A DNA stretch of 64,000 nucleotides from JAICSD01 sp963836665. GTDB taxonomy: Bacteria; Acidobacteriota; Vicinamibacteria; Vicinamibacterales; 2-12-FULL-66-21. Made by a program: the position numbers and the translations under genes. Below, in pieces: positions 1 to 9,903 of the stretch. Each line of letters starts with the position of its first letter. Position 1 is the first letter of the stretch. The notes under the pieces were generated by a model. It ran no database searches. It had not been told where the DNA came from and saw only the letters and a program-made list of their open reading frames with translations. The DNA lies in NCBI GenBank assembly GCA_963836665.1, contig CAWIKL010000001.1, positions 3,162,001-3,226,000 on the forward strand, read 5' to 3'.

Positions 1-1402
1 CACGTCAGTTATAAGGCGCTGAAGGAAGAGGACGTCTGCGGCCGCGGCGCCAAGGCCATTTCCCTGGCCGACGTGCCGGCCGACATCCTGCTCACCTACG
101 CGGGCGAGCGCGCCGATCTCATCGTCCAGCTCGCGCCTGTTTTCCGCGGACTCCTCGAGCGAGAACAGCTGACGCGCGTCTACGAAGAACTCGAGCGCCC
201 GTTGATTCCGGTGCTCGTGGACGTCGAGCAGGCCGGCATCCGCATCGACGGGCCGGCCCTGGCGTCGCAGTCGCAGCGGCTCGAGCAGGATATTGCCCGG
301 CGCTCGAAGGACATCTTCGTGGCGGCGGGCGGTGAATTCAACATCAACTCGCCGAAGCAACTCGCCGAAGTGCTCTTCGACAAAATGCAGCTGCCGGTGC
401 TGAAGCGGACCGGCGCGTCGAAGGCGCCGTCCACGGCCGTCGAAGTGCTCGAAGAGCTGGCGCTCGCCCACGATCTGCCGCGCCTCATCCTCGAGTGGCG
501 TAGCCTGATGAAGCTGAAGGGCACCTACATAGACGCCCTGCCACAGCTCGTCAACCCCAGGACCGGCCGCGTCCACACTTGTTTCAACCAGGCGGTGGCC
601 GCCACGGGGCGACTGTCCAGCAGCGATCCGAACCTGCAGAACATCCCGATCAAAACCGAGCTCGGGCGCGAGATTCGCGGCGCCTTCATCGCCGATCGCG
701 GGAATGTCCTGGTCTCGGCCGACTACTCGCAGATCGAGTTCCGCGTGCTCGCGCACATGTCCGAGGACCCGGTGCTCGTCGCCGCTTTTTCGGAGGGGGC
801 CGATTTCCACGAGCGTACCGGCGCTCAAGATCTTCGGCGCCGACTCCGCGAGGGACCCGCACCAGCTGCGCAGCATCGCCAAGATGGTGAACTATGCGCT
901 GCTCTACGGAAAGTCGGCGTTCACGTTGTCGAAGGACATCGGCGTGACGACGGAAGAGGCGCAGAAATTCATCGACTCGTACTTCGCCGGCTTCCCCAAC
1001 GTGCGCGCGTATATCGATCGCACGCTCGAAGACGGCCGTGCCAGCGGCGTCGTCAAGACGATGTTCGGGCGCCGGCGCCTCGTACCGGAACTGACCAGCC
1101 GCAACTTCCAGGTCCGGTCCGCGGCCGAGCGGATGGCGGTGAACATGCCGATTCAGGGTTCCGCCGCCGACATCCTCAAGAAGGCGATGATCGACGTCCA
1201 CGCCGGCCTGCCGAGAGTCGCCGGTGGCCGCGCCCGCATGATCCTCACTGTGCACGACGAGCTGCTTTTCGAGACCCCTGCGGAGGCCGCCGACGAAACC
1301 GCGGCCGCGGTGCGCGAGTTGATGGAAGCCGCGGTCAAGCTCAACGTGCCGCTGACTGTCGACGTCGGCGTCGGTGAGAACTGGAAAGAGGCAAAGAGCT
1401 AG
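1..1402 (+). CDS. polA: DNA polymerase I, C-terminal part, one frameshift, 5' truncated
   Basis: Family A DNA polymerase, which fills gaps in repair and removes Okazaki primers. The gene enters from the left edge, with frame 1 open from base 1. Motif A (DYSQIEFRVLAH) is encoded near 720-755, the O-helix region (AKMVNYALLYG) near 883-912 and motif C (VHDELLF) near 1250-1270. Motif A is in frame 1 and the rest in frame 2. The frames join at about 820: removing one G from 'accggcgctc' restores HERTALKIFG, as expected for the family. The domain is otherwise full length and ends at the TAG at 1400-1402. I think this is a single-base assembly insertion, though a real pseudogene cannot be excluded. 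The 5'-nuclease part lies outside the window. Confidence 0.93.
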
Positions 1403-1427
1403 CCGCTGAACAGCGTGTATCCGTGCC

Positions 1428-2007
1428 TCAGTCGACGCGGAGCGCCGTCAGCGGATCGAGCCGCGCGGCGCGGCGGCCGGCACATACCCGGCCAGCGCCG
1501 CCACTCCGAGCATCAGCAGCGCCGCCCCCGCCAGACTCAGCGGGTCTGCCGGTGTCACGCCAAACAGGAACGCGCTGACGCCCCTGGCCGCCCAGATCGC
1601 GATCGGCACACCCGCGGCCAGCCCGACCGCGGTGATCGCGACGACCTGGCGAAGAATCAACCAGAGTACGTCGACGCGCCGCGCGCCGAGCGCCATCCGC
1701 ACGCCGATCTCGCTCGTCCGCCGCGCGACCGAATACGCCGTCACCCCGTGCAGCCCGATGCACGCCAGGAACTTCGTCGCCACGCCGTCGATGGCGATGT
1801 TCGCTTCGCGGATGAACGTGAAGCCGAAGAGATCGGCATCGCGCCCGGCTGCCGCGCGCAGCGCGCGGTAGACGGGAAACGGCATCGGGGCCCGATAGCT
1901 CTGGCCGGTGGCGGGATCCGTGTAGGACGTACCGTTGATCTGCGAGATACCCCCGATCCCGCGTGGAATCGTCAGCCGGTCGCGTTGGTATCGATTCCCC
2001 GACTCCC
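1428..2007 (-). pseudogene. Decayed ADOP-family MacB/FtsX permease remnant
   Basis: No start codon can be assigned. Reading the minus strand, a short piece of the first periplasmic MacB-like domain (PMPFPVYRALRAAAG, then FTFIREANIAIDGVATKF) joins directly at about 1770 to the last FtsX domain (ACIGLHGVTAYSVARRTSEI, GVRMALGARR). In an intact ADOP protein (see 4249-6681) these segments are hundreds of residues apart, so most of the gene has been deleted internally. A further -1 frameshift near 1477 interrupts the C-terminus; restoring one base gives the family ending VPARRAARLDPLTALRVD. It sits directly downstream of the TPR-like gene on the same strand. Confidence 0.72.
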
Positions 2008-2010
2008 CGA

Positions 2011-2838
2011 TTACCAGTTCGCCTTGAACGCCTCCCACTCGGCGGTCAGCGTCGCCTGCACCTGGCGCCGTTCGCGGGCCGGGGCCTTCGCGGCGCGGTC
2101 CGGGATGATCCCTTCGGTGACCAGCTTGTCGAGGTCGCCGCGAAGCGCCAAGCCGCGGTCGTGGGCGAGCGAAGCGCGGACCCAACCGGCCAGCGACGCC
2201 GACCAGGCGCGTTCGAGATCGCCGAGCGCGCGGGCCGACGCGGCGATCCAGTAGCCCGCCGCCGCCGATGCCGGATCGCGACGCAACTCGTCTTCCATGC
2301 GGGCGATTAGCCGCGTGTAGACCGGCGCACGGTCCGAGGCGGGCAGTGCCTGCGCCTGGCGATCGAGGGACGTCGCCCACCAGTCCAGGGCGCGGGCGCG
2401 GGCATCGGGCGCCTGCGACGCCGCCTGCTCGACGATCGGGGCAAGCAGTTCCGCCGCGGCGCCAAAGCGCTCCTCGAGATAGAACAGCTCGCCGAGGCCG
2501 ACCTGCAGCTCGGTCCGCTCGCGCGCGTCGAGCAGCGCAGGCTCGACGGCGCGCAGGTCGGCACGGGCGTCTTCGAGATCGCTCTGCAAACCGGTCTCGC
2601 GATAACGCTCGAGGCGGCTGCGTCCCATGATCAAGTGCGCCGCGGCGGCCGACGGGGGCCGTGACGCGGCGTCGGCCGCCGCCGCGATCGCCTGATCGTA
2701 TTGCGCGAGATTGTAGAACTGGCGCGAGGCGGCCAGCGGGTCGGGTTTGCCAGCCCCTTCCGCGCGCGGCACGTCGAGGCCCAGGGCTGCTGCCAGCACG
2801 GCCGTGAGCACAACGAAGGCACGCGCCAGTCTCGCCAC
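2011..2838 (-). CDS. Exported TPR-like protein of unknown function
   Basis: A 275-residue protein with an N-terminal signal peptide (hydrophobic stretch about residues 7-22). The rest is Ala/Leu/Arg-rich and helical, with repeat-like pairs (AASRQFYNLAQYDQAIAAAA; GLGELFYLEERFGAAAELL), consistent with tetratricopeptide repeats. No catalytic motif is visible. It starts at GTG 2838, preceded by GAGG at short spacing. It is divergent from pcnB across 26 bases that hold a palindromic -10-like ATTATAAT. Exported TPR proteins often act as assembly or scaffolding factors, but a specific role is not supported here. Confidence 0.7.
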   Translation of the reverse strand: MARLARAFVVLTAVLAAALGLDVPRAEGAGKPDPLAASRQFYNLAQYDQAIAAAADAASRPPSAAAAHLIMGRSRLERYRETGLQSDLEDARADLRAVEPALLDARERTELQVGLGELFYLEERFGAAAELLAPIVEQAASQAPDARARALDWWATSLDRQAQALPASDRAPVYTRLIARMEDELRRDPASAAAGYWIAASARALGDLERAWSASLAGWVRASLAHDRGLALRGDLDKLVTEGIIPDRAAKAPARERRQVQATLTAEWEAFKANW

Positions 2839-2847
2839 GATCCTCGC

Positions 2848-2855
2848 ATTATAAT
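2848..2855. promoter_or_regulatory. Shared palindromic -10 element between pcnB and the TPR-like gene
   Basis: ATTATAAT reads TATAAT on both strands. The plus-strand copy (2850-2855) lies 9 bases before the pcnB ATG. The minus-strand copy (2853-2848) lies 9 bases before the GTG of the divergent gene. The whole spacer is 26 bases, so the two promoters must overlap. No good -35 element is visible. Confidence 0.55.
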
Positions 2856-2864
2856 CGTCGGCGG

Positions 2865-4226
2865 ATGGTGGAACCGACCGTCGTCGCGCGGTCAGAGCAT
2901 TCGATCTCCCGCCGCGACATCGACCCTGACGCGCTCAAGGTCCTCTACCGCCTTCACGAGCATGGACATAGCGCCTATCTCGTCGGCGGCAGCGTTCGCG
3001 ACCTGCTCCTCGGCCGTCGTCCCAAGGATTTCGACATCGGCACCTCCGCGCACCCGCACCAGGTCAAGAAGCTGTTCCGCAACTGCTGGATCATCGGCCG
3101 CCGTTTCCGCCTTGCCCACGTCAAGTTCGGCCCCAAGACGATCGAAGTGGCGACGTTTCGACGCCAGGTGGATCCGTCGGAACTGGCCCTGGATCCGGCG
3201 GAGTCGGATCGCGCGGTCGAGGCCTCACCCGAGCTGGCGGTGACCGCCGACGCGCCCTTCGAGGTGCAGGTGCAGGCTGAGGGCACGCACCTGGCGCACG
3301 TGCGGGCGCACGACCGCCTCATCCACCGCGACAACACCTTCGGGACCGCCGAGGAGGACGCGTTCCGGCGCGATTTCACCATCAACGCGCTGTTCTACGA
3401 CATCGCGACGTTTTCGATTATCGACTACGTCGGCGGGCTGCGGGACCTCGAACAGCGGCTCATCCGCTCGATCGGCGAGCCGGGCGTACGCTTCCTCGAG
3501 GATCCGGTCCGCATGCTGCGCGCCGTGGTCTTCGCGGCGCGGCTCGATTTCCGCATCGACGAACCGATCCTCGAGGCGATGGACGTGCATGGCCACGAAC
3601 TCGCGCGCGCCGCGCCGGCGCGGCTGATGGAGGAGTACTTCAAAATCCTCCGATCGGGGTTCGCCGAGAACAGCTTCCAGATGCTCAAGGACACACAGCT
3701 ACTGCGCGCGATCACGCCCGAGCTCGACGACGCGGGAGCGGCGCTCTGGGAGTCGGTGGCGCGGCTCGATACCTACCGCCGGCAGTTCGCGGCGGCGCCA
3801 GACGCGATGACCAACGCGATCCTCGTCGGGACGCTGCTCGCGCCGCTCGGGCTCATCGGCACGCGCCGGTTCTCGGCCGACGCGCTGGAACGCAAGATCG
3901 AAATCGGGGTGCTGCCCATCCCGCGCCGCGACGTCGAGCGCCTGCACCAGATTCTCGCGCTGCAGCCGCGGCTGCTCGACTTGCGCGCGCCCTACCGCGC
4001 CCAGCGCGCCGTGCTCCACCGTCACGTGCTCCAGGAGGCGCTGACCTGGCTCGACATCCACGGCGGCCGCCCCGACGTCGTGCACCACTGGCGGTCGCTA
4101 CAGACCGAGCCGGGTCAGGGCCACGCGCCGGAGGTCGACGGCCAGCGCGACGCCAGCGCCGAGGGCCCGTTCCGCCGGCGCCGGCGGCGACGGCGGCGAC
4201 GCAGCCCCCCGGCGGGGCAGACGTAA
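2865..4226 (+). CDS. pcnB: Poly(A) polymerase I / CCA-adding-type tRNA nucleotidyltransferase
   Basis: A class II nucleotidyltransferase of 453 residues that adds 3' nucleotides to RNA. The head domain shows LVGGSVRDLLLGRRPKDFDI (about residues 40-60) with the two metal-binding acidic residues of DFD. The string RNCWIIGRRFRLAHV (about 75-90) is more typical of PcnB-type poly(A) polymerases than of CCA-adding enzymes, and is followed by RRDFTINALFYD and the neck domain with EDPVRMLRA. The C-terminus is a run of arginines (about residues 433-445) like the basic RNA-binding tail of PcnB. It starts at ATG 2865 and is convergent with the ADOP permease 22 bases downstream. Poly(A) versus CCA activity is inferred from motifs. 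Confidence 0.88.
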   Translation: MVEPTVVARSEHSISRRDIDPDALKVLYRLHEHGHSAYLVGGSVRDLLLGRRPKDFDIGTSAHPHQVKKLFRNCWIIGRRFRLAHVKFGPKTIEVATFRRQVDPSELALDPAESDRAVEASPELAVTADAPFEVQVQAEGTHLAHVRAHDRLIHRDNTFGTAEEDAFRRDFTINALFYDIATFSIIDYVGGLRDLEQRLIRSIGEPGVRFLEDPVRMLRAVVFAARLDFRIDEPILEAMDVHGHELARAAPARLMEEYFKILRSGFAENSFQMLKDTQLLRAITPELDDAGAALWESVARLDTYRRQFAAAPDAMTNAILVGTLLAPLGLIGTRRFSADALERKIEIGVLPIPRRDVERLHQILALQPRLLDLRAPYRAQRAVLHRHVLQEALTWLDIHGGRPDVVHHWRSLQTEPGQGHAPEVDGQRDASAEGPFRRRRRRRRRRSPPAGQT

Positions 4227-4248
4227 GCGCGACCCTCGACCCGCCGCG

Positions 4249-6681
4249 CTAATTGCTCCGCAGCGCCATCAGCGGATCGACCGACGTCGCGAGCCGCGCC
4301 GGAATCCACGCCGCGACGATCGCCACACCCAACAGCAGCGCGGCTGCGGCCACGAGCGTGACCGGATCGGCGGGCTGCACGCCGAAGAGCAGGCCCGAGA
4401 GGAATCGCGACAGCGGTACGGCCGCCATCGCGCCGATCGTCAAGCCGACACCCGCCATCATCAGCCCTTCGCCCAGGATCATGCGCAGGATGCTCCCGCG
4501 TTCCGCGCCGAGCGCGAGCCGGATGCCGAGCTCGTTGGTCCGTTGGCTCACGGAGAACGCCAGCACCCCGGCGACACCCACCGTCGCGATGGCCAGTGCG
4601 AGCAGCGCGAACAACCCGATCAGCACGGCGTTCAGCCGCTGCGGCGCGATCGACTCGTCGCGCAGCTCCTCCAGCGTCTCCACGTGATCGATCGGCCGGT
4701 CCGGATCGAGTTGCCGGATCGTCTCGACGATACGCGGGGTGAGCTGGTCGAACTTGCCGGCCGATCGTACCAGGATCGTCGTCGGCACGAACGGCGCCTG
4801 CGTGTCGGGCTGATACAGCGTGTGCCGCGGATCCCGGGTAATACCCTCGGCGTGCGTGTCGGCCGCGACGCCGACGATCTCCGCCGCCGGCGTCCACGTG
4901 CCGTTCTGCTTCCAGCTGATGTGGCGGCCGATGGGATTCAGGTCTTTCAGGAAGAAGCGGGCCATCGATTCACTCAGGATAACGACTGGCTGCGCATTGG
5001 CACGATCCGCGGTCGTGAAGGCGCGCCCGAGCGTGATCGGCGTGCCGACCGTGCTGAAGTATCCGCTGCTCACCACGCGGGTGACGGTCTGCGGCGCCGC
5101 CGCCAGCGCGTCGCTGCTGGCGCCGTCGACGCGGAATTCCAGCTGTTGTGGAAACGATCCGCCGAGCGGCGGCTGCGACGCGAGCGACGCCGACTGCACG
5201 GCCGTCTCGGCGCCGACCCGTTCCAGCACGTCGCGCCCGAACTGCTGCCGCCGCTCGCGGTTGGGCTGCCGGAAGTCGGGCGCCTGAAGGCTGAGCACGT
5301 TCGTCAAATTGAAGCCCGGATCGACGGCGTAGAGGCGAAACAGGCTGCGCGTCAGTAGCCCGGCGCCGACGAGCAGCATGAAGGATGCGGCGAGCTGGCT
5401 CACGACCAGCAGGCGCTGCGTCCGGCGCCGCCCGCGGCTGCCGGCGACGCGCCCGCCCGCGCCGCTCATCGCCTTGACTGGGTCCGTCAGGAATTGCAAC
5501 CGCGGTGCCCACGCGAAGAGCAGCGCCAGGGCAATCGATACCGCCAGTGTAAAGGCGAGCACCCGCCAGTCGAGCGTGATCTCACCCGTGCGCGTCGTGA
5601 ATCGCGCGGTGTAGCGAATGAGCAGGTCGAGCCCCGCGACAGCCAGTCCGAGGCCGAGCGCGCCGCCGAGCATCGAGAGAACCAGGTTCTCCGCCAGCAG
5701 CTGTCGCCGCAGGGCGGAGCCACTCGCGCCGAGCGCCGCCCGCACCGCCAGTTCGCGCTCGCGCTGCACGAGGCGGGTCAGCGTGAGGTTACCGACGTTG
5801 GCGCAGGCGATGATCAGGACGAACAGCGTTGTGACCAGCAGCACCATCAGCGTCGGCCGTGCCTTCGCCGTCAGCTCGTCCTTCCACGGCGTCACGATCG
5901 TGTCGAATCCGCTCGAGCTGGGATAGGCGTCCGGATACGACGCGTGCATGTGGCCGGCGATCTGCCGCAGTTCGGCCTGCGCCGCCACCGCCGTGGCGCC
6001 CGGCGCCAGCCGCGCGTAGACGTCGGTCATGCGATGCTCGCGCTCTTTCTGCATCGAGGCGCCGACATAGTGGTCGTTCGCCGCGTAGTTGGCATAGAAG
6101 TCCTGCGCGCGCTGCGTCGCGTAGTGCGCGCCTGGCGCGAGCACGCCGACGATCTGCGCCTTCTTCACGGTGAGGTCGAGCAGCTGGCCGACGACGGACG
6201 GATCGCCGCCGAAAGCGCGCTGCCAGTAGGCGTAGGTCAGCACGACGACGGGCGGCGACGAGCGGCCGTCATCGGCCGGCACCAGGAGGCGGCCGACGTG
6301 CGCGCGCGCGCCGAGCATCGGGAAAAAATTCGCAGTGACCAGTCCGCCGGTGGCGCGGTGCGCGTCGCCGCGGCCGAGGACGTTGAACGTCCAGTCGCCG
6401 AACTCGACGAACTGGTCGATGGTGCGCGCCTCGCGCCGGTAGTCGGCGACCTCGACGAACGAAAAGCTCGTGTCGTCGATACCGGCCGCGACTTGCGCCT
6501 GCCGCAGGTGCATGATGCGGTCGGCGTCGGGGTAGGGCAGCGGCCGGAGGAGCACGCCGTTAATGATGCTGAAGATCGCGGTGTTGGCGCCGATGCCGAG
6601 TCCGAGCGTGAGAATGAACGCCGCGGCATAACCCGGAACCCGCGGCAACGTGCGCAGCGCAAGACGGATGTCGAAGAACAT
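4249..6681 (-). CDS. ABC transporter permease, ADOP family (MacB/FtsX duplicated)
   Basis: About 810 residues with the duplicated layout of acidobacterial orphan permeases: N-terminal TM helix (GYAAAFILTLGLGIGANTAI), periplasmic MacB-like domain, three-helix FtsX domain (LIIACANVGNLTLTRLVQRE, RAALGAS), a second periplasmic domain and a second FtsX domain ending VDPLMALRSN. No ATPase gene is adjacent, as usual for this family; substrate is unknown. I chose ATG 6681 because AAGAGGAG precedes it by 4 bases; the upstream TTG at 6711 has no such site. An imperfect dyad with CTTGT/ACAAG ends lies just upstream. ADOP genes are often controlled by PadR-type repressors, but none is encoded nearby. Confidence 0.9.
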   Translation of the reverse strand: MFFDIRLALRTLPRVPGYAAAFILTLGLGIGANTAIFSIINGVLLRPLPYPDADRIMHLRQAQVAAGIDDTSFSFVEVADYRREARTIDQFVEFGDWTFNVLGRGDAHRATGGLVTANFFPMLGARAHVGRLLVPADDGRSSPPVVVLTYAYWQRAFGGDPSVVGQLLDLTVKKAQIVGVLAPGAHYATQRAQDFYANYAANDHYVGASMQKEREHRMTDVYARLAPGATAVAAQAELRQIAGHMHASYPDAYPSSSGFDTIVTPWKDELTAKARPTLMVLLVTTLFVLIIACANVGNLTLTRLVQRERELAVRAALGASGSALRRQLLAENLVLSMLGGALGLGLAVAGLDLLIRYTARFTTRTGEITLDWRVLAFTLAVSIALALLFAWAPRLQFLTDPVKAMSGAGGRVAGSRGRRRTQRLLVVSQLAASFMLLVGAGLLTRSLFRLYAVDPGFNLTNVLSLQAPDFRQPNRERRQQFGRDVLERVGAETAVQSASLASQPPLGGSFPQQLEFRVDGASSDALAAAPQTVTRVVSSGYFSTVGTPITLGRAFTTADRANAQPVVILSESMARFFLKDLNPIGRHISWKQNGTWTPAAEIVGVAADTHAEGITRDPRHTLYQPDTQAPFVPTTILVRSAGKFDQLTPRIVETIRQLDPDRPIDHVETLEELRDESIAPQRLNAVLIGLFALLALAIATVGVAGVLAFSVSQRTNELGIRLALGAERGSILRMILGEGLMMAGVGLTIGAMAAVPLSRFLSGLLFGVQPADPVTLVAAAALLLGVAIVAAWIPARLATSVDPLMALRSN

Positions 6682-6689
6682 GGCGCTCC

Positions 6690-6711
6690 TCTTGTAGACA
6701 ATCGACAACAA
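6690..6711 (-). promoter_or_regulatory. Possible operator dyad upstream of the ADOP permease
   Basis: On the minus strand CTTGT and ACAAG form inverted ends of a 22-base imperfect palindrome directly before the Shine-Dalgarno. The arms match at 5/5 outer bases and the interior only partly. A TATATC box lies just upstream. Its position would suit a repressor site, but symmetry is weak and no regulator gene is adjacent. Confidence 0.25.
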
Positions 6712-6821
6712 GAGATATAGCGCCGCCGGCGCCGATTGGCAACTGTTCTTTCATCCCCACGCTGGTCCCGGTGGCGGCACGCGACACACCCGTGCAGGAG
6801 CTCAAGGAGGCGGTGGCGCGA

Positions 6822-7689
6822 TCAGACTGCGCAGATGTCGATCGCGCGCTGCAGCTCGACGAGCGGGTCGTGCCCCTGGCTTGGCGAGTACTCGTGCGAC
6901 ACGAACCCCGTGTAGCCGAGATCCGCGATGGCCTGCATCACGAAACGGTAATTGAGCTCCTGCGTGTCGTCGATCTCGTGACGGCCGGGATTGCCGCCGG
7001 TGTGGAAATGCCCGATCCACGGCAAGTGATCGCGGATGTTGCGCGACGATGTCTCCATCCATAATCTGGGCGTGGTAGATGTCGTAGAGGATCTTGACCC
7101 GCGCGGAGTTGACCCGCGTCATCACTTCCACGCCCCACGCGATGTGATCGAAGACGTAGTCCTTGTGATTCACTTTGCTGTTCAGGTACTCGAAGCACAG
7201 CGTGACGCTCTTGTCCTCGGCATGTGTCTTGACGGCGTCGAGGTAGGTCACGCAGTTGTCGGCGCCTTCCTGGTAGGAGATCCCGCGCTTCTCGCCGCCG
7301 AGGACGATGATGTTGGGAACGCCGTTGGCGGCCGCTTCGTCGATCGCGGCGTGCATTTGCGGGATCAAGGCAGCGTGCGTGTCCTTGTGGCTCGGCCCGA
7401 GCGGAATCGTTCCGCCCGGTCCCCCCGGATACATCGACGGAATCAGGCCGTACTTCTTCAGCGTCGGCCAATCGGCCGGTCCGATGAGGTCGAATCCTTC
7501 GATGCCGAGCCTGGCGGCTTCGCGACAGCAGTCGTCGAGCGACATGTTGCCGCGCCCGAAGACCCCGCGCGTGACGCCCTGTTTCAGCCGTCCCCTGCGT
7601 GGCGCCGGCAACTGCGGCGCCTGGCCGTGCCTCACCGTGCCGGCCACGATCGGCGCGGCCAGCGTGCCGAGAAAGGTGCGTCGTCTCAT
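6822..7689 (-). CDS. Exported TIM-barrel sugar isomerase-like protein (hydroxypyruvate isomerase family), frameshifted
   Basis: About 288 residues. The N-terminus MRRRTFLGTLAAPIVAG carries a twin-arginine signal, so the protein is probably exported folded. The barrel shows metal-site strings of the xylose isomerase-like superfamily: LCFEYLN (Glu), ILYDIYHAQ (Asp and His), IGHFHTGGNPGRHEI, and FVSHEYSP (Glu). The frame breaks near 7043; deleting one base from 'gcgcgac' joins MDGDIV to RNIRDHLPWIGHF and the protein then ends ELQRAIDICAV at 6822. This looks like a one-base assembly insertion. The true substrate is unknown; Tat-exported members are common in Acidobacteriota and Planctomycetota. 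Confidence 0.8.
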
Positions 7690-7724
7690 AGTTCGCCGCG
7701 CTGTCGCCTCGTGCAGGCCACTCT

Positions 7725-9903
7725 TTAGAAGCGGAGGATGATCCCCGCGCGCGACTGACGGGGCGCGCCGATGGTGCGGATCGGCGTCTTGCCCGTGTCA
7801 ATCTCGTTGTTGAAGGCGTTCTCGATCGCCCCGAACAGCTCGCCGTGGCGGGACAGGCGCAGCGACGCGCGCGCGTCGGTCAACGATCCCGCCCTCAGCG
7901 TGAACTGGTTCTGGTCGTCGTCAAATTGCTCGCCGAAGACGCGCACGCTGAGCGAGGCGCTCCAGGCCTTGTGCGCCGCGCGCAAGCCGACCGAGCCGGC
8001 GGCCTTCGGGACCTGCGGCACGCGGTTGCCGTCGAGCTCCGCCTGGGTGAACTGCGAGTCGGTGAACGCCCACGACGTGGTCGCGGTGAGCACCCGATCG
8101 AGGTGCCACTCGAACTCGAGCTCGGAGCCGATCGCCCTGGCCTCGGCGTTGTCGCGCTGACGCGTGATCGCGGTCGGCGTGGCCGTGATCGTCCGGTTGT
8201 AGATCGCGTTGTTGAGGCGCGTCGCGTAGAAGATGACGCGCGCGGTCCACTCGTGCTTGGGTGATCGTATAGGCCGCTTCCGGCCCCCACGACGACTCTG
8301 GCTTGAGCGCACTGTTGGCTTGCGTCAGCGTGCTGCCGACGCGAAACGAACGGAAGAGCTCGTTGATCGTCGGGGTCCGGAAGCCGGTCAGCCACGACAG
8401 CCGGATCGTCTGTCCGTCGGCTGGGGCGATCGTCGCCGTGAACTGCGGCTGGAAGAAGAAACGATCCTGGACGCTGCCGAGGCCGCCGGGATTGGTCAGC
8501 GACCACCACTCGCCGCGGGCGCCGCCGCTCAGCGACACGCGCGGCGACAGGTCGAAGCGCAGGTGCGCGACCAGGCCGGTGTTCCATTGCGTCGCGGGTG
8601 TGTGGACGACCGGCGCGCCGACGCCTGAGGTACTGAACGCCTGCTCGTCGAGGTTGGCGTGGGCGCCGCGCTCCGAGAACGAAATCAGGCCGTCCCCCCT
8701 CGTCCACTGGCGAACCCAGTCGACGGCGCCGCCGCCGGCGTTCGAACCGACCCACTGCAGGTTGGTCAGCCGCTCGCCGGCGCGGGCCACGCCGTTCACC
8801 GTTGTCACGGCGGTGAAGCTCTGGTTGTAGTTGTTGGCGTTGAAATCGCCGCGCGCCTCCCACAGGCCGCCGAGCGCGAAGCCATGTGCGCTGGCGCTGC
8901 CCCAGCGCGTGATCGTGGCGTTGACCTGCACCGGCGTGCCGTTGTTGCGGTCCTCGTCGAAGTAGCCGCCGCGCACCGTCGCCTGCACCGTGCTACCGCC
9001 ACCGACCCATCCCGTCGCGGACGTTGCCTGCGAGTTGGCGTTGATGTCGATCGGCCCTCGTGCTTCTGGCGCGACAACGACGAAGCCATCGGTCTTGCCC
9101 GACTCGGCGGCGCCGCCCGCCATCCACGCTTGCCGGCTGACCGCGCCGTAGAACGAACCGCGCACCGTGCCGAGGTTGCCCGCTTCGAGCCATGCCTCGC
9201 CGCCCTGGTTCGTGCGCGTTGTCACCTGGATGACGCCGCCGAGCGCCGCATTGCCGTGGATGTCGCCCGACGCGCCGCGGACGACGTCGATGCGCTGCAG
9301 CGCGGCCATCGGCACACGGTCCCAGTAGACCCAGGCGCCGAACGCGTCGTTCAACGGCACGTCGTCAGCGATGACGAGGGTTCGACTCGCCCCCGACGCC
9401 GACATGCCGCGCAGCGTAACCCCCTGTGTCGTCGGATTGGCGACTGAGGACGACGTGCGGCGGAACAGGCTGAAGCCGGGCACCGAGCGCAACTGGTCGT
9501 CGAGCCGCAGCGCCGGTGTCGCGACGATCGTCGATCGATCGAGCGAGGTGACGCTGCTGTCGACGTTGAGCCGCGTCGTCCCGGCCTCGGCGCTGACGGA
9601 GATCTGCTCGGCGATCGCGGCCGGCCGCAGTTCGATTTCGATCGGCGTCGTCGACGCCGCCACCTCGCGGCGCTCGGTCGCGAACCCCTGCGCCTCGATG
9701 GTGATGACGGCAGTTGCCACGTCGATCGGCAGCGCCACCGACCAGGTGCCATCGGCGCCTGTCGTCGCGCTCTGGCGCGTCGTCCCGGCGGTGACCGTGA
9801 CCACGACGGCCTGCATCGGGGCGCCGGTCGGGTCCCTGACGATGCCCGAGAGCGTGGTGGAGGGCTCGACGAGCATGGCGAGCAACAGGATCAGTGCAGT
9901 CAT
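7725..9903 (-). CDS. TonB-dependent outer-membrane receptor, frameshifted
   Basis: An outer-membrane receptor of about 725 residues. Order: signal peptide; carboxypeptidase-regulatory-like domain (LSGIVRDPTGAPMQAVVVTV, about 18-95); plug domain (LDDQLRSVPGFSLFRR; GVTLRGMSASGASRTLVIAD; IDVVRGASGDIHGNAALGGV); then a long beta-barrel ending in phenylalanine (GIILRF), as expected for BAM recognition. The frame changes near 8260 in a GGG run; removing one base joins EAAYTIT to KHEWTARVIFYATRLNNAIY. Its ATG overlaps the stop of the response regulator by four bases (ATGA), so receptor and two-component genes are probably co-translated. The ligand is not evident. Confidence 0.88.

Noticed and set aside
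704..1402. Reading the polA 3' part as a separate gene
   Set aside because: The start would lie in motif A in the wrong frame. One extra base near 820 explains both frames as one polymerase.
5494..6720. A 408-codon open frame on the plus strand opposite the ADOP permease
   Set aside because: Antisense of a membrane protein in GC-rich DNA; full of Arg/Glu and without a ribosome site.
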